This document shows, piece after piece, positions 7,101 to 16,609 of a stretch of DNA of 44,115 nt. The stretch comes from a virus: positions 1 to 44,115 of the IMG/VR virus record IMGVR_UViG_3300027668_000031. One strand, given 5' to 3'. The position numbers were made by a program, and so were the translations under genes. The notes under the pieces were generated by a model. That model did not search any database and was not told where the DNA came from. It saw only the letters and a list, made by a program, of their open reading frames with translations. The first letter of the stretch is position 1. Each line of letters opens with the position of its first letter.

Positions 7101-10100
7101 TCTTTTGAAGCTTCACCTTTCTTAACATCTAAGTCATTACTATTTACAACGTTTTGTAAATCAATTATTCCTTGTTCTTGAAACATATCAATTTTAGAAT
7201 CAGGCAAACCAGAAAGTTTAGTAACTTGTATTCTTAAACCTATATTAGCAAAACCAGAACTTCCAGGTAATTTTCCATCAATTAATTCAACACCAGCTTT
7301 TTTATAGTTTGTTGGTCCCGTAATAGATTCGTTCGATGTTTTAGCAATAGCTAAACTCCAAGTAGCTTCGCCATCTAAAAAAGGAACAGCGTTGCCTAAG
7401 TTAGAAGGATCTTCTAATGAAGAATCTATAGTGTTTCTTAATTTAAATAAACCACCAGCTTTTTCTCCAGCAAAGCCTCCTTGTTTAGCTATATTCATAT
7501 ATGCAGTGCCATTAGATTTACTAGAATAACCTTCCCCTACGCTATCAGCTGAAAGCACGGTTTTTCTTTGAATTTTTCTTTGAAAACCTTCTGACTGCAA
7601 AACATCTAACACTCTCTTGTCTAATACTTCTCCTATTTTATATGTTACCCATTTTTCAGCATACATTTCTTTACCAACCTCATTTGCTTTATCAACCCAA
7701 TTTTGTATATCAGATCTAGCAGACTCAAGCATATTTAATAGATCCTTATTAAAGCTAAGTTCTTTAGTTAGATTGAAGTTTACTTTTCCGTTGGCGTCTG
7801 TGGTTATTATAACTCCAACACTTCCAAATCTAGCGTTATTTAATTTAAGCTCAACATTAAAAGCGTTCCCACCTATAGTGGCTTCCATATCCGCAGCTCC
7901 ACCTATTTCAGAAGGACCAACACCTATTATTTGTAATGCTGATTCTTTTCCGTTATTTTTTTGCCACTTATTAATACCTCTATCTGTTACATCGTAAACT
8001 AGTTGCTCGGCAGCATAACCAGCTGTTAATCCTAGATTTCTAGCTAGTTCTCTTACTATTTCGTCAAAGTCTTGATTTTTCTTAGTTGTTAAAATCTCTT
8101 TTCTAGCTTTAAAAATTAATTCAGCTCTTTCAGTATCATTAAGATCAACTTCTTCGTCTATTATAGATGCAATAATTAATGATTTTTCTGGGTCACCTAA
8201 TATATTATCGACTCTTACTATGTTTTTTGAAAGTCCTTTTATAGCTTTTTTAATATCTTTAGCCCAGTCTTTCTTGGGTGAAGTTGAATTAAATTTAGTA
8301 TCACCAAAAGTTTCTTGCCAAGCTAAATCAACATTTTCATCTGTAAATCCTCTAGATTTTAGATTTGTAAAAAATTGTTTTCTTTTGTTTAAAAAATCGT
8401 TTTTTAATTCAAGATCAGCATTAGAAGCTAAAAAACCTTTTGAAAATTTAAGATTAACACCTCGACCTATAGCTTTGCTAACGTCTTCTAAGTAAGCGTC
8501 TACAATAACTTCGCCTGTGCCAGAACTATCTAAACCTAATTCAAACTTGCTTAATACATCAGGATTGCCAGAAACTTCCATAACAGCATTTAAAGCTAGT
8601 TCACCTGACAACTTATCAGCTAAAGAATCTTTTCTAGTACCTTTTTTAGAACCTTTTATATCAAAGAAACTTTTAACAGCAGCTGGGTCTGGATATAGCT
8701 TTTTATACAATGTAGGGCCTTGGTTAGTTGTTCCTGATATTAACAATCCAGTACCTTGAAATTTTTCAACTTCAGTAGTTGATAAGTTTTCTTTAATAAC
8801 TTCTGTAAATATTTTATCACCTTTAACTAGTCTTTCAAAAGCCACTAATTTATTAATACTTAAATCAGATATAGCATCTGAGTTTTGGTTTAACCAATTA
8901 ACATAATCTCCTCTTTCTCCAAATGTCTCCATGAACGCTACTCTCAATTCTTCTGATAGTCTAGATTCTAAATTATTATTAAATTCTTTATATATACCAG
9001 CTAAGTCTCTATCGGCTTGCCTCTTTATTTCACCTGTTGGGTTTGTTTTTAAAACTTTTTTAACGTCAGCTAATGTTATTTCAGTTCTTTTACCAGATCT
9101 ATTTTTTCTAGTATACACAAAATCAGGCATTGGAGTTCCTAAAACTTTCTCTGTTGTTTCTAGTATATATTCTCCTAATGGTGAATCTCTTTCTATATTT
9201 AATGATTCTCTTAAGTTTACGTCAGCAACTTGTTCAACAGAAGTTTGATTAGTTTTACTAATTTCAGTAATATCAGAACTACCTAAGTTGTCTATATCTT
9301 TAGAACTAAAATCGTTAAATACTTCTCCTGTTTTTAACACGTCTCCTATTCTATTTCCTAGCCTACTATTTATATAACCATATAAACTATCATTAGTTTT
9401 ATCAAACCCTCTTAGATCAGGCAAGAGCTTAACCTTAACAGCTTGAACAAGTTCTTCTATGTCTAGATTTTTAGTTAGATCAACTACATTTTTATCTTGA
9501 GTAACAAAATTCTTAGCTTTGGCCCTTATCATGCCATCTAGGTCTGATTCTATTTTAGGAAAAAATGCATCAGCTTGAGTATTTTTCTTCCTTAAACCTT
9601 CTTTAAAATTAGGCCATTTTTCTTTTATTTTATCAAACTTTTCATTTATAGATTTCTTAGTTTTTTTAGCTATATTAGAAATAGATTGATCATCTTTTCT
9701 AGCTAAAGTACTAGATGGTGCACTATTACTATTACTTATTAAGTCTTTTATTTTTTTAGCATTAATTTTTATTCTATCCATAAAACCCTTAGGCTTTTCT
9801 TTTAGAAGCTTTTTATTTTCTACTATTAAGTCTGCTTTTGTTTTTGAAGTTTTTGAAAGTTTAGTTTTAGAAGCTGCTATTTTAGAAGATTGAGGCTCTT
9901 GACCTCTATTAATATCTATTACTTCTGTTTCGTTAGTTTCTGATCTTGCTTCTAGTTCGGCTAAAGTTTCAGAACTTATTTTACCTAATCCTATTTCTTC
10001 ACCAAGTTTAACAAAAAAGTTATTTATATCATTTGTACCTTTAAAATCTACTCTAAACTCTCCATCACTAGCTTTCATTAAACCTTGGTTTAATTTCATA

Positions 10101-13100
10101 GCAAAGAAAGCTGTGAAATCTTTGTAGTTTTGTAAATCAACATTACCTGCTGCTACTTCCTCTACAAAAGAAGAGAATACTTCCTCAAAGTCAAAAGTAC
10201 CATCAGAATTCCTTAAGCCATCGGTACCTTCTAAAATCATCTTATTAAAAACATCTGCTTGTTCTGTTCTTAAGAATTCTACTAATATCTTGCCAGACTC
10301 GTTAAATGATTCAGGATCACCTTGTATTAGCTTTTTAGTAGCTCCATGACCTCCCTCGTGTAACGGAACGCCTGGTTTCTGATTGTTAACAGCGTTTTCT
10401 TTTATATTAAACTGCATGTTTAGATCTTCAGCAAAAAATCCATTAACCTCTCCACTTTTCACGCCTTCTATAGCAGCATCTCTTTGTATTTCTAAATCTT
10501 GCTTTTTAGTAATTTCAACTGTTCCGCCATCTTCAGTTTTAGCCTCAATAGTTTCATTAGCCTCTACATCACTTAAACTTTCTATAGCTTCATTATAAGC
10601 TGCTTCTATGTCTTTAACAGCATCTACTTTAGTATCTGAATTTGTATAACCCCATCCACCTTGATCTGCTATAACCTCAGCTTTAGCGTTGTTACTGTCA
10701 TAAGTCTTTTCGTCTATTATTTTAACAGCTTCAGTATTTATCTCAGATTGATCTGGCTTGTAATTAGGATTGTTAACTCTTTCTTGTATATTAGTAACAG
10801 CTTCTGCCTCTATCTCATTTACTACTTTCAAAGATTCATTGTCAAATACAGAATTACTTTTTTGTACAAACCACTCATGAGCAAAAACTTCCCCGTCTAA
10901 AAAGCTTTGATTAATGCTTTGCATTTTTTTGTATTGAGAATTTACTTGCTGCAACCTTACAAAAGCGTCATTGCCAGGAGTAGCGGCACCTGGATCAGCA
11001 GCTAAATTTAAAGCTTCAGTCCTAAGCTTAGCTAAATGTTCTTGGTTTTTAACATATAAAGAAGCTGCCTTGTTTCTCATGCCATCATCGGTAACTTTTT
11101 TCATTAAGTTGTCGTGGTGTTCTTTCATTTCACCATTTAAAACTTCAACCTGTCCTTCTATCTCTATTTTCTTTTTTACTAAGTTGTTTAAATTAAGTAT
11201 ATTTTCTGGTTTTTTTAATGGCCCTTGCTCTATAGATTGGGCTTCTTTTATTTGTAAATTTAAATCGTCAAGTATTTTATGTTTCTCAACTAAAATATCA
11301 TTAGTACCTTTAATTAGCTTAACCTCTTTATTGCTAGAAAAATTAATAGTAGACGAACTACTAAAAGCTTTTCCAGCACCATCTAATATACCTGTTAAGG
11401 CAAAACCACCAGCATAGGCTTCTACAAGCCCCGTTGATAATGGTCGTTGTTCTACTAAGTTATCAAAAAACGTTACACCAATTTCACCTAATCCTTCAGT
11501 ATTACTTTCTTTTAACCAGCTTTTTCCACCGGCTTTTAACTTTTGTCCCCATGAAGTAAACAAAGGTTCTAATGCAGCATTACCACCTTGATTACGTATA
11601 ATCTTATTAAACTTAGCAGCATATTGGCCTGTTGTTAAATACGCAAAAACAAATTCATTAGCTCCAGCAAAAGATAATCTAGACATGTATTCTAAGCCTC
11701 CAGGAGCTATTATTTGATTATTTAACTCATCTATCTTAGTTTTCTTAGTTTCATCAGAAAAATTAGAATTTTTTAAAGCTTTTATCTGGTTTTTAATATC
11801 ATCATTTTTTAAATCTATTTCAGTTTGTTTAGATCCAACGCCTGACAAGCCAGCTATACCAGAAGAAATAGCTGCAGCATAAGAACTACTACCACCTGAC
11901 AATATCATTACAGCCATTATTGGTGCTGTATCTGTAAACATATCTGTACCCCACTCAAAATACGCTGCCAAACCTTCCCAACTATTAAAATTACCTTCTT
12001 CAAAAGTAGAAGTAGAAAAGTTATATTCACTTTTTTCCGTATCTAGCCATTTTTGCATTTGAACATTACCGTGAGCTAAAACTTCAAAAGCATCTATATC
12101 CATATACTTCATTGCCCAAAACATAGGATTAACATACATAGTGAGTGCAGCAGCACCCATAGTTAAATCTTTAGCTAAGTTTAAACCAGATATACCTAAA
12201 TTTACACTAGCTCTTTCAAACTCATTATAATTTTTACTCCAAACATCAATTTGATCTTTAAAACTAGGTATATCCTCTATGTAAGAAGAAAATTTAGATA
12301 TTTGGACTTGCACCATTTTCTCCGATAAAAACTTTTGTGTTTTTAAATTATTATAATTATTTATAGTACTAATAGGCATAAAAGCAACGGCTTGTCCATT
12401 TTCTTTTAAAACTAAATCTTTATCAATATACTCATATAAATTTTCTCCAGCTTTTATAGTATAAACTAAATCTTGTCCTTTATCATTTTTTTGACCGTTT
12501 ACTTTTAAGTAAACATCTTCAAAAATATTTCCATTTTCATCAACTTTTGGCATTATTGAAATACTAGATAACTGGCTTAATCTTCCAGCTTCTGTACTAG
12601 CGTAGTTGTAATTTGAAAAAGAATTATCTCTAAAAAAATTATCTACGTTTTTTCTTTCATGAAATAGATCAAGTCTATTTTTTGCTGTTTCAGATTTAGC
12701 AACAAAAACATCAACACTGGCTTGAGCTTGCTCTAGTAAAAATTTACTTTCTCTATCCATTATAATAGAACTAGCTATACCAAAACCTAAGTTCCTAGCT
12801 TTATTTTCACCAGTTCCAAAAAAAGCACCACCATCTTTTTCTGCCCATTTCTCTACATTATCTTCTGTTACAGCTCTTTCAGCATCGCCCATTAAAAGAT
12901 CTCTAGTTTTATCAACTAATGTTCTAAAGTCTTGTTGAAGAGGATCTTTAGAATCAACAACGTACTCATTGTTTTTATTTAGTAATTCGTCTATAGTAAA
13001 AGCAAGAGGTGGTAAACCGCTACTTTTTCTTTCTAAATTTATTAATTTATAAGCTTGCTTAGCAGTTTTAGCATCTTCATTAACCTTCTTTATAACCATT

Positions 13101-14440
13101 TGAAATCTCTCTACACCTAGTTGAGCAGCTTCAACTCTAGACACATCTCCCGCTACTATGCTTTTAGCAACTTTTTCATAATTAAATTTTTTATCTAATC
13201 TAACTTGTTGTTTTTCACTTATGCCAACTCCACCTTTGTCAACTGGTGTTGATAAAAGAATTTTACTTGACATCTTTATCTTGTCAGCCTTGTCTTTTAA
13301 AGCGCCCCATTGTTCACTATCCCAGTTGTCTAAAACAAACTTCTTTAGTCTATTTTTTTCTCTTAATATTTCTTCTTTCTCTTTAGTTGGGCTTAGATCA
13401 AATTGAAATACTTCAATTTTGCCATTAGGGGCCATAACTTCTACCTTGTCTCTTAAAAAACCAGAAACACCTTCAAGAGGTTTAACTTTAAAATCTTTAG
13501 GTAATAGTAAATCTAAAGTTACTGATGCTTCATCTTCTGTGTTTTTAAATAAGTTTTCACCTAAAACACCATCTAAATAACTTTCTGCTGTGTTTACAGT
13601 TAAGTTATTTAAAGTAGAGTTTTGCCAAGCATTAGAACCTCCTTCAACAGTAACAGTAAAATCTTTTAAAATACCAACGTCATAATCTTTTTCTACTTCA
13701 TTAGTATAATAACCATAACCATCACCTAAAGTTTTTACGAATTTTTGAATATCATAATTTACTTCAGCTAGTTTTTTAATTAAATTAAAATCATCACCAT
13801 TTACTATGTCTTCTATTTTATAATACTTTGTAACTCCATCTTCTTTTTTAGTTATAAATTGACCAATAGTAGACTCACCATCAAATCTCTTATCAGCGCC
13901 TTTAAAATCTTCGCTTGGCACTAGTCCAATATCTGAAAACTCATCAACTTTACCCATCCTCTCTTTTACTACTTTAGATCGTACATAGTAGTCTGATTCT
14001 TTTAAAGTTCTTTTTGTTTTAGCTCTTATTCTTAAATTCTTCACATTAAACCTGTCTTCTATCTCTGGTTTTTCTTCTGGTAATTCTACTTTTTCTAATT
14101 CTTCCTCTTCTTCTATTACAGGTAAATCTATGTTAGTACCGTCAGTTACTACAGGTTTTTGATTTAAATCATCATCACTTAAAATAGGTTCATTAACATT
14201 TTTACCTCTTAATTGATCTATATATATACTACTGGGATATTTATCAGGTGTTACTGTAGCTACATTAACCTTTTTATCTTTCTCAGGATCACCATCTTCA
14301 GGTTCTATAACAGTTTTATCCAATAAAGATATGTCATTATTCTGCTTTAAGTATTCACTTACAGACAATTCTTCATTTTCCGCTGCAAGACCTATTTCGT
14401 CTTCCGTAAACTCTATATCATTATAAAGATATTTATTCAT
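4145..14440 (-). CDS. Giant polyvalent virion protein with zincin, nuclease-like and HAD domains
   Basis: This protein of 3431 residues is probably packaged in the virion and injected with the DNA. I chose ATG 14440, 10 bases after the preceding stop, over the upstream ATG 14488, because the leader is A/T-rich and the protein then opens MNKYLYNDIEFTEDEIG. In order: an acidic N-terminal region; hydrophobic segments near residues 754-780 and 834-868; an HEGGH zincin motif (H1361, E1362, H1365) with Glu pairs at 1419-1420 and 1427-1428 as possible third ligand; a D2184-x12-E2197-L-K2199 pattern like a PD-(D/E)XK nuclease; a full HAD motif set (DFDDT at 2499-2503, T2578, K2615, DD 2634-2635); then a long helical region (about 2900-3150) with FADSFAIATGG and RFILAFANTPSQ, resembling large polyvalent protein-associated domains. 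The last 300 residues are Lys-rich. Its role may be entry, host take-over or both. Domain boundaries are estimates. Confidence 0.85.
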   Translation of the reverse strand: MNKYLYNDIEFTEDEIGLAAENEELSVSEYLKQNNDISLLDKTVIEPEDGDPEKDKKVNVATVTPDKYPSSIYIDQLRGKNVNEPILSDDDLNQKPVVTDGTNIDLPVIEEEEELEKVELPEEKPEIEDRFNVKNLRIRAKTKRTLKESDYYVRSKVVKERMGKVDEFSDIGLVPSEDFKGADKRFDGESTIGQFITKKEDGVTKYYKIEDIVNGDDFNLIKKLAEVNYDIQKFVKTLGDGYGYYTNEVEKDYDVGILKDFTVTVEGGSNAWQNSTLNNLTVNTAESYLDGVLGENLFKNTEDEASVTLDLLLPKDFKVKPLEGVSGFLRDKVEVMAPNGKIEVFQFDLSPTKEKEEILREKNRLKKFVLDNWDSEQWGALKDKADKIKMSSKILLSTPVDKGGVGISEKQQVRLDKKFNYEKVAKSIVAGDVSRVEAAQLGVERFQMVIKKVNEDAKTAKQAYKLINLERKSSGLPPLAFTIDELLNKNNEYVVDSKDPLQQDFRTLVDKTRDLLMGDAERAVTEDNVEKWAEKDGGAFFGTGENKARNLGFGIASSIIMDRESKFLLEQAQASVDVFVAKSETAKNRLDLFHERKNVDNFFRDNSFSNYNYASTEAGRLSQLSSISIMPKVDENGNIFEDVYLKVNGQKNDKGQDLVYTIKAGENLYEYIDKDLVLKENGQAVAFMPISTINNYNNLKTQKFLSEKMVQVQISKFSSYIEDIPSFKDQIDVWSKNYNEFERASVNLGISGLNLAKDLTMGAAALTMYVNPMFWAMKYMDIDAFEVLAHGNVQMQKWLDTEKSEYNFSTSTFEEGNFNSWEGLAAYFEWGTDMFTDTAPIMAVMILSGGSSSYAAAISSGIAGLSGVGSKQTEIDLKNDDIKNQIKALKNSNFSDETKKTKIDELNNQIIAPGGLEYMSRLSFAGANEFVFAYLTTGQYAAKFNKIIRNQGGNAALEPLFTSWGQKLKAGGKSWLKESNTEGLGEIGVTFFDNLVEQRPLSTGLVEAYAGGFALTGILDGAGKAFSSSSTINFSSNKEVKLIKGTNDILVEKHKILDDLNLQIKEAQSIEQGPLKKPENILNLNNLVKKKIEIEGQVEVLNGEMKEHHDNLMKKVTDDGMRNKAASLYVKNQEHLAKLRTEALNLAADPGAATPGNDAFVRLQQVNSQYKKMQSINQSFLDGEVFAHEWFVQKSNSVFDNESLKVVNEIEAEAVTNIQERVNNPNYKPDQSEINTEAVKIIDEKTYDSNNAKAEVIADQGGWGYTNSDTKVDAVKDIEAAYNEAIESLSDVEANETIEAKTEDGGTVEITKKQDLEIQRDAAIEGVKSGEVNGFFAEDLNMQFNIKENAVNNQKPGVPLHEGGHGATKKLIQGDPESFNESGKILVEFLRTEQADVFNKMILEGTDGLRNSDGTFDFEEVFSSFVEEVAAGNVDLQNYKDFTAFFAMKLNQGLMKASDGEFRVDFKGTNDINNFFVKLGEEIGLGKISSETLAELEARSETNETEVIDINRGQEPQSSKIAASKTKLSKTSKTKADLIVENKKLLKEKPKGFMDRIKINAKKIKDLISNSNSAPSSTLARKDDQSISNIAKKTKKSINEKFDKIKEKWPNFKEGLRKKNTQADAFFPKIESDLDGMIRAKAKNFVTQDKNVVDLTKNLDIEELVQAVKVKLLPDLRGFDKTNDSLYGYINSRLGNRIGDVLKTGEVFNDFSSKDIDNLGSSDITEISKTNQTSVEQVADVNLRESLNIERDSPLGEYILETTEKVLGTPMPDFVYTRKNRSGKRTEITLADVKKVLKTNPTGEIKRQADRDLAGIYKEFNNNLESRLSEELRVAFMETFGERGDYVNWLNQNSDAISDLSINKLVAFERLVKGDKIFTEVIKENLSTTEVEKFQGTGLLISGTTNQGPTLYKKLYPDPAAVKSFFDIKGSKKGTRKDSLADKLSGELALNAVMEVSGNPDVLSKFELGLDSSGTGEVIVDAYLEDVSKAIGRGVNLKFSKGFLASNADLELKNDFLNKRKQFFTNLKSRGFTDENVDLAWQETFGDTKFNSTSPKKDWAKDIKKAIKGLSKNIVRVDNILGDPEKSLIIASIIDEEVDLNDTERAELIFKARKEILTTKKNQDFDEIVRELARNLGLTAGYAAEQLVYDVTDRGINKWQKNNGKESALQIIGVGPSEIGGAADMEATIGGNAFNVELKLNNARFGSVGVIITTDANGKVNFNLTKELSFNKDLLNMLESARSDIQNWVDKANEVGKEMYAEKWVTYKIGEVLDKRVLDVLQSEGFQRKIQRKTVLSADSVGEGYSSKSNGTAYMNIAKQGGFAGEKAGGLFKLRNTIDSSLEDPSNLGNAVPFLDGEATWSLAIAKTSNESITGPTNYKKAGVELIDGKLPGSSGFANIGLRIQVTKLSGLPDSKIDMFQEQGIIDLQNVVNSNDLDVKKGEASKENIKTNSKSKVVPNIKASKTTNPEVIRQAEILDRALNLARDPNAPIKKIRVFDFDDTLARTNSNVLYTMPDGKTGSLTAEEFARDGDKMTNEGVEWDFSEFNQVIDGKPGPLLEVAKMMDQSEGGRDLFVLTARPQAAAAAIKTFLDENGLNIPIENITGLADSSPLGKSSWIIDKAAEGYNDFYFADDAMKNVDAVDVALSVVDVKSKTQQAKIKFSNSVGEVMNDILFDATGIETYKEYSSMRAKAKGRTRNSWSLIPPSAQDFGGLLYKMLAKGEKGEAQWSWMQDNLIKPFGRAMNDLSIAQNQLMSDFRSLKSSLKGIPNNLKKKAFGGFTYEDVTRIAAWNKQGINIEGLSDRDLNQIKDFVEDNMELNLFVDQLIELGKEDGYHYPGGDWLGGTITTDFINGLRKDTRPRLLQQWNQNVDLAFDEKTLNKLEAAYGPKYREALEDSLRRMKTGQNRKSGTSRLEVRFQDYINNSVGAVMFLNARSAVLQTISAINFVNWTDNNPLKAGAAFANQKQYWTDFMKLMNSDFLIDRRNGLKINVSESEIAEAAKTTGNSAKGVISYLLSRGFVLTQFADSFAIATGGSTYFRNRTKTYVKQGMNQADAEAKAFLDFREKAEESQQSARADKISQQQAGTLGRFILAFANTPSQYARIMDKAGRDLVAGRGDPKSNISKIMYYGFVQNLMFTALQSAMFASGFGDDDDDVSLEYFKNEGMSDKEAEKAMEYYNSKDSKTDINTANSMLDNILRGVGVQGVILATAKNVLLDLYRRSKKEGQYPGPEYGDNAWKLLEVSPPISIKTKKYKGGLKDYEMNSWRPESKEPFNINNPSYRAAAKVISSITNVPVDRAFQKMENVQGALDETNESWQRVAMILGWPKWQLENEVQKADRFKIEKEGRKEYRKENKLKNTRQYKPKKLLTTESYKIEQLKKQSDDLFKLNKSVQIDSLRSLGLTTDAIKKLKYEKDRVNKIIDLNKNP

Positions 14441-14450
14441 ATAATTATAT

Positions 14451-15833
14451 TTATTTAGATTTAGGTAGCAGTGCAACTGCCATAACACGTTTTTCTATAC
14501 CTGCTGCTTCTCCCAATAGGAAGCTTAAGCTTTTAGGATCTGTAAAATCGTAAATTAAAGCATCTCCACTTTTATCTACTATCTTACCATTTTTCATTTC
14601 GTAAATTTCTTTTCCCTCTAATTTATTTAATTGAGTTAAAAACTCTTGATCTGTTTTTATAGCACTAGAAGCTTTAATTATATTACCTATGTCATCTTTT
14701 CTGGATTCTAATGTTTGATTAGTATAAGGTGTTCTTTGATTTTTAGGTTTTTGTTCTGTTTTTAAATATTTTCTTTCTGTTAAATTTAAATTTTTAATTC
14801 TATCATCTACAGATTTTTTTATCATTAATTTTCTAGCTTCTTCTTTTTGGAGTTTTAAAAATGATTCGCCTTGTTCAAGACTGAAAGTTGATGGAAAAAC
14901 TCCCCACTCTGTATCTTTCATGTTTATATCTATTCCTTCATAATCATTATATACGTCAGCCCATAATATAGACATTGATTCATTATCTTCAACAACCTTG
15001 CTAAACGCGTTGCTTTTATTCATACTACTTTTTAATAAATTTATTTTATCTGGAGTTATATATCTATATATATCTTGATTTTCTATATCACCAGGCGTAG
15101 GTTCGTACTCATATGTTACATATGGTGATTTTAAGTTTTCTGGATGTAGATAATTATCAACAATTTTAGTATCAAATTCACTGTTATCAGGAATAGTTTT
15201 TATAACATTTCCATTAGCTTGCATTTTAAGTAACTCTTCTATGTTTATATTAGCAGCGTTTTCTGTGTTGTTTTTAGGGTTAAATAAAAATAATTTACCA
15301 TCTCTAGATATTATATTAGTATCACCTCCATCAGCTATGCTTAATAAAACTTCTTGCATTTCTGAATTTGTAGTAGAACTTATAGCTCCAGGCATGCCAG
15401 GTTTGATATTTTGTTTTTCTTTTAAGTCCTTAGCTAGCATCAATATCTCAGGCGCTACCATTTTGTATGTGTTGACTTGTTTGTTTATAGTATCTAAAGC
15501 TTGTTTGCCTCTAGTAGAGTCAATATCACCGCTAGCAATACCGTTCTTTATTTTAAAATATTCATCAACTTGAGAATTCCAAAAGTTCCTTATGTTAACA
15601 TTGAATTTATCATCTCCACTGCTAAAATTAGATATTCTATCAGAGAAATTATTTTTATCTCTTAATCCTCTTTCGTATACAATTTGCTGGTTTTTTCTAT
15701 GAGCAGCCATTTGTCTTCTAATGTTTTCAAAAGTTCTTTCTCTTTGAGCGTTCATCTGTTGATTTGCCTTAGCAAATACGTCAAATTCTCTGTTTACTAT
15801 TCTCTGTGGATTGCTATATGCGTTGTTTGCCAT
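14451..15833 (-). CDS. Putative internal virion protein, 460 residues
   Basis: I do not recognise a named family. The N-terminal quarter is helical and basic (ANQQMNAQRERTFENIRRQM). The middle mixes charged and Asn-rich segments, and a second helical region spans roughly residues 320-360. There is no signal peptide, membrane segment or cysteine cluster. Its place between an ejection-type protein and the giant polyvalent gene suggests that it is an internal core or DNA-ejection protein, in the position held by T7 gp15/gp16-type genes. The gene ends 10 bases before the preferred start of the giant gene. Confidence 0.6.
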   Translation of the reverse strand: MANNAYSNPQRIVNREFDVFAKANQQMNAQRERTFENIRRQMAAHRKNQQIVYERGLRDKNNFSDRISNFSSGDDKFNVNIRNFWNSQVDEYFKIKNGIASGDIDSTRGKQALDTINKQVNTYKMVAPEILMLAKDLKEKQNIKPGMPGAISSTTNSEMQEVLLSIADGGDTNIISRDGKLFLFNPKNNTENAANINIEELLKMQANGNVIKTIPDNSEFDTKIVDNYLHPENLKSPYVTYEYEPTPGDIENQDIYRYITPDKINLLKSSMNKSNAFSKVVEDNESMSILWADVYNDYEGIDINMKDTEWGVFPSTFSLEQGESFLKLQKEEARKLMIKKSVDDRIKNLNLTERKYLKTEQKPKNQRTPYTNQTLESRKDDIGNIIKASSAIKTDQEFLTQLNKLEGKEIYEMKNGKIVDKSGDALIYDFTDPKSLSFLLGEAAGIEKRVMAVALLPKSK

Positions 15834-15856
15834 ATCTTGCTTATTGATTTTATTTA

Positions 15857-16603
15857 TTACCCTTGCTTAAGACCAAAGCTAGCTACTGAGCCTAGTGTAG
15901 ATCCAAAAGCTGCACCCATATCTACAAAAGCTTGACTTCTAGCAGCGTTTGCGTCTGCTGCATTTTGTTGATTATTCTGCATCATTCCAGCTGCAAAACC
16001 CATATCCGCTATAGATCTATTTTCTAACTGAGTCATTTCAAATTCAGCACCTCTACCTTGTAGTTCAGCTGCTTTCATAGCGCCTTCACCTTTTAATTGA
16101 TCTGCTCTTTGTTGTCCTTCAGCTTTCATAGTAGCCACATCCATGGCTCCTTTTGCTGATAATTTTTGGTTTTGAGATTCTTGTTGTTGTATATCTGCTG
16201 ATATTCCTTTTTTAGATTGAAGAGCTGCTTGAGCTAAAGCTGTAGCACCACCTGATCCCATACCAGTTTTCATCATAGTATCTAAACTATTGGCTAGCGC
16301 TATATCAGCTTGTTCTGCTTGAAATTCTGCTGCTTGTGTTGCAACGCCTAAATTAGCAAAAGTATTAGTCATTCCAGCAAATGGATTTTGTATATTTTCA
16401 AAAGCGTTTGTTACCTCCCCATATGGGTTTGTTATCTCAGGTCTATTAGCTCTTGCTTCTTTTAATTCACCAGCATACATTTCTGCTTGTTCTAAATATC
16501 TACCTTCTGCGTCTTTAGCTCTTTTGGCTGCTATACCGTTTCCAACCATTTGACCTGCTAAGCCTACGCCTGCTACTATTAAAGATGCTGTAACTGCTGC
16601 CAT
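15857..16603 (-). CDS. Putative DNA-ejection / internal virion protein
   Basis: This 248-residue protein has a hydrophobic N-terminus (MAAVTASLIVAGVGLAGQMVG) and then a long Ala/Gln-rich helical part. The central motif NIQNPFAGMTNTFANL, the GSGGATALAQAAL stretch and the following ISADIQQQESQNQKL repeat pattern match, from memory, proteins of marine podoviruses placed with T7 gp14-like internal virion proteins. Such proteins leave the capsid with the DNA and help to form a channel through the cell envelope. The N-terminal hydrophobic helix and amphipathic tail are consistent with this. The acetyltransferase gene lies just upstream, 6 bases away. Confidence 0.7.
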   Translation of the reverse strand: MAAVTASLIVAGVGLAGQMVGNGIAAKRAKDAEGRYLEQAEMYAGELKEARANRPEITNPYGEVTNAFENIQNPFAGMTNTFANLGVATQAAEFQAEQADIALANSLDTMMKTGMGSGGATALAQAALQSKKGISADIQQQESQNQKLSAKGAMDVATMKAEGQQRADQLKGEGAMKAAELQGRGAEFEMTQLENRSIADMGFAAGMMQNNQQNAADANAARSQAFVDMGAAFGSTLGSVASFGLKQG

Positions 16604-16609
16604 AATTTA

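Noticed and set aside
6840-11417. Several plus-strand ORFs of 70-150 residues opposite the giant gene
   Set aside because: They are antisense to a continuous protein with domain motifs, and their composition (Ser/Leu/Phe/Ile rich) is what the complement of AT-rich coding DNA produces.
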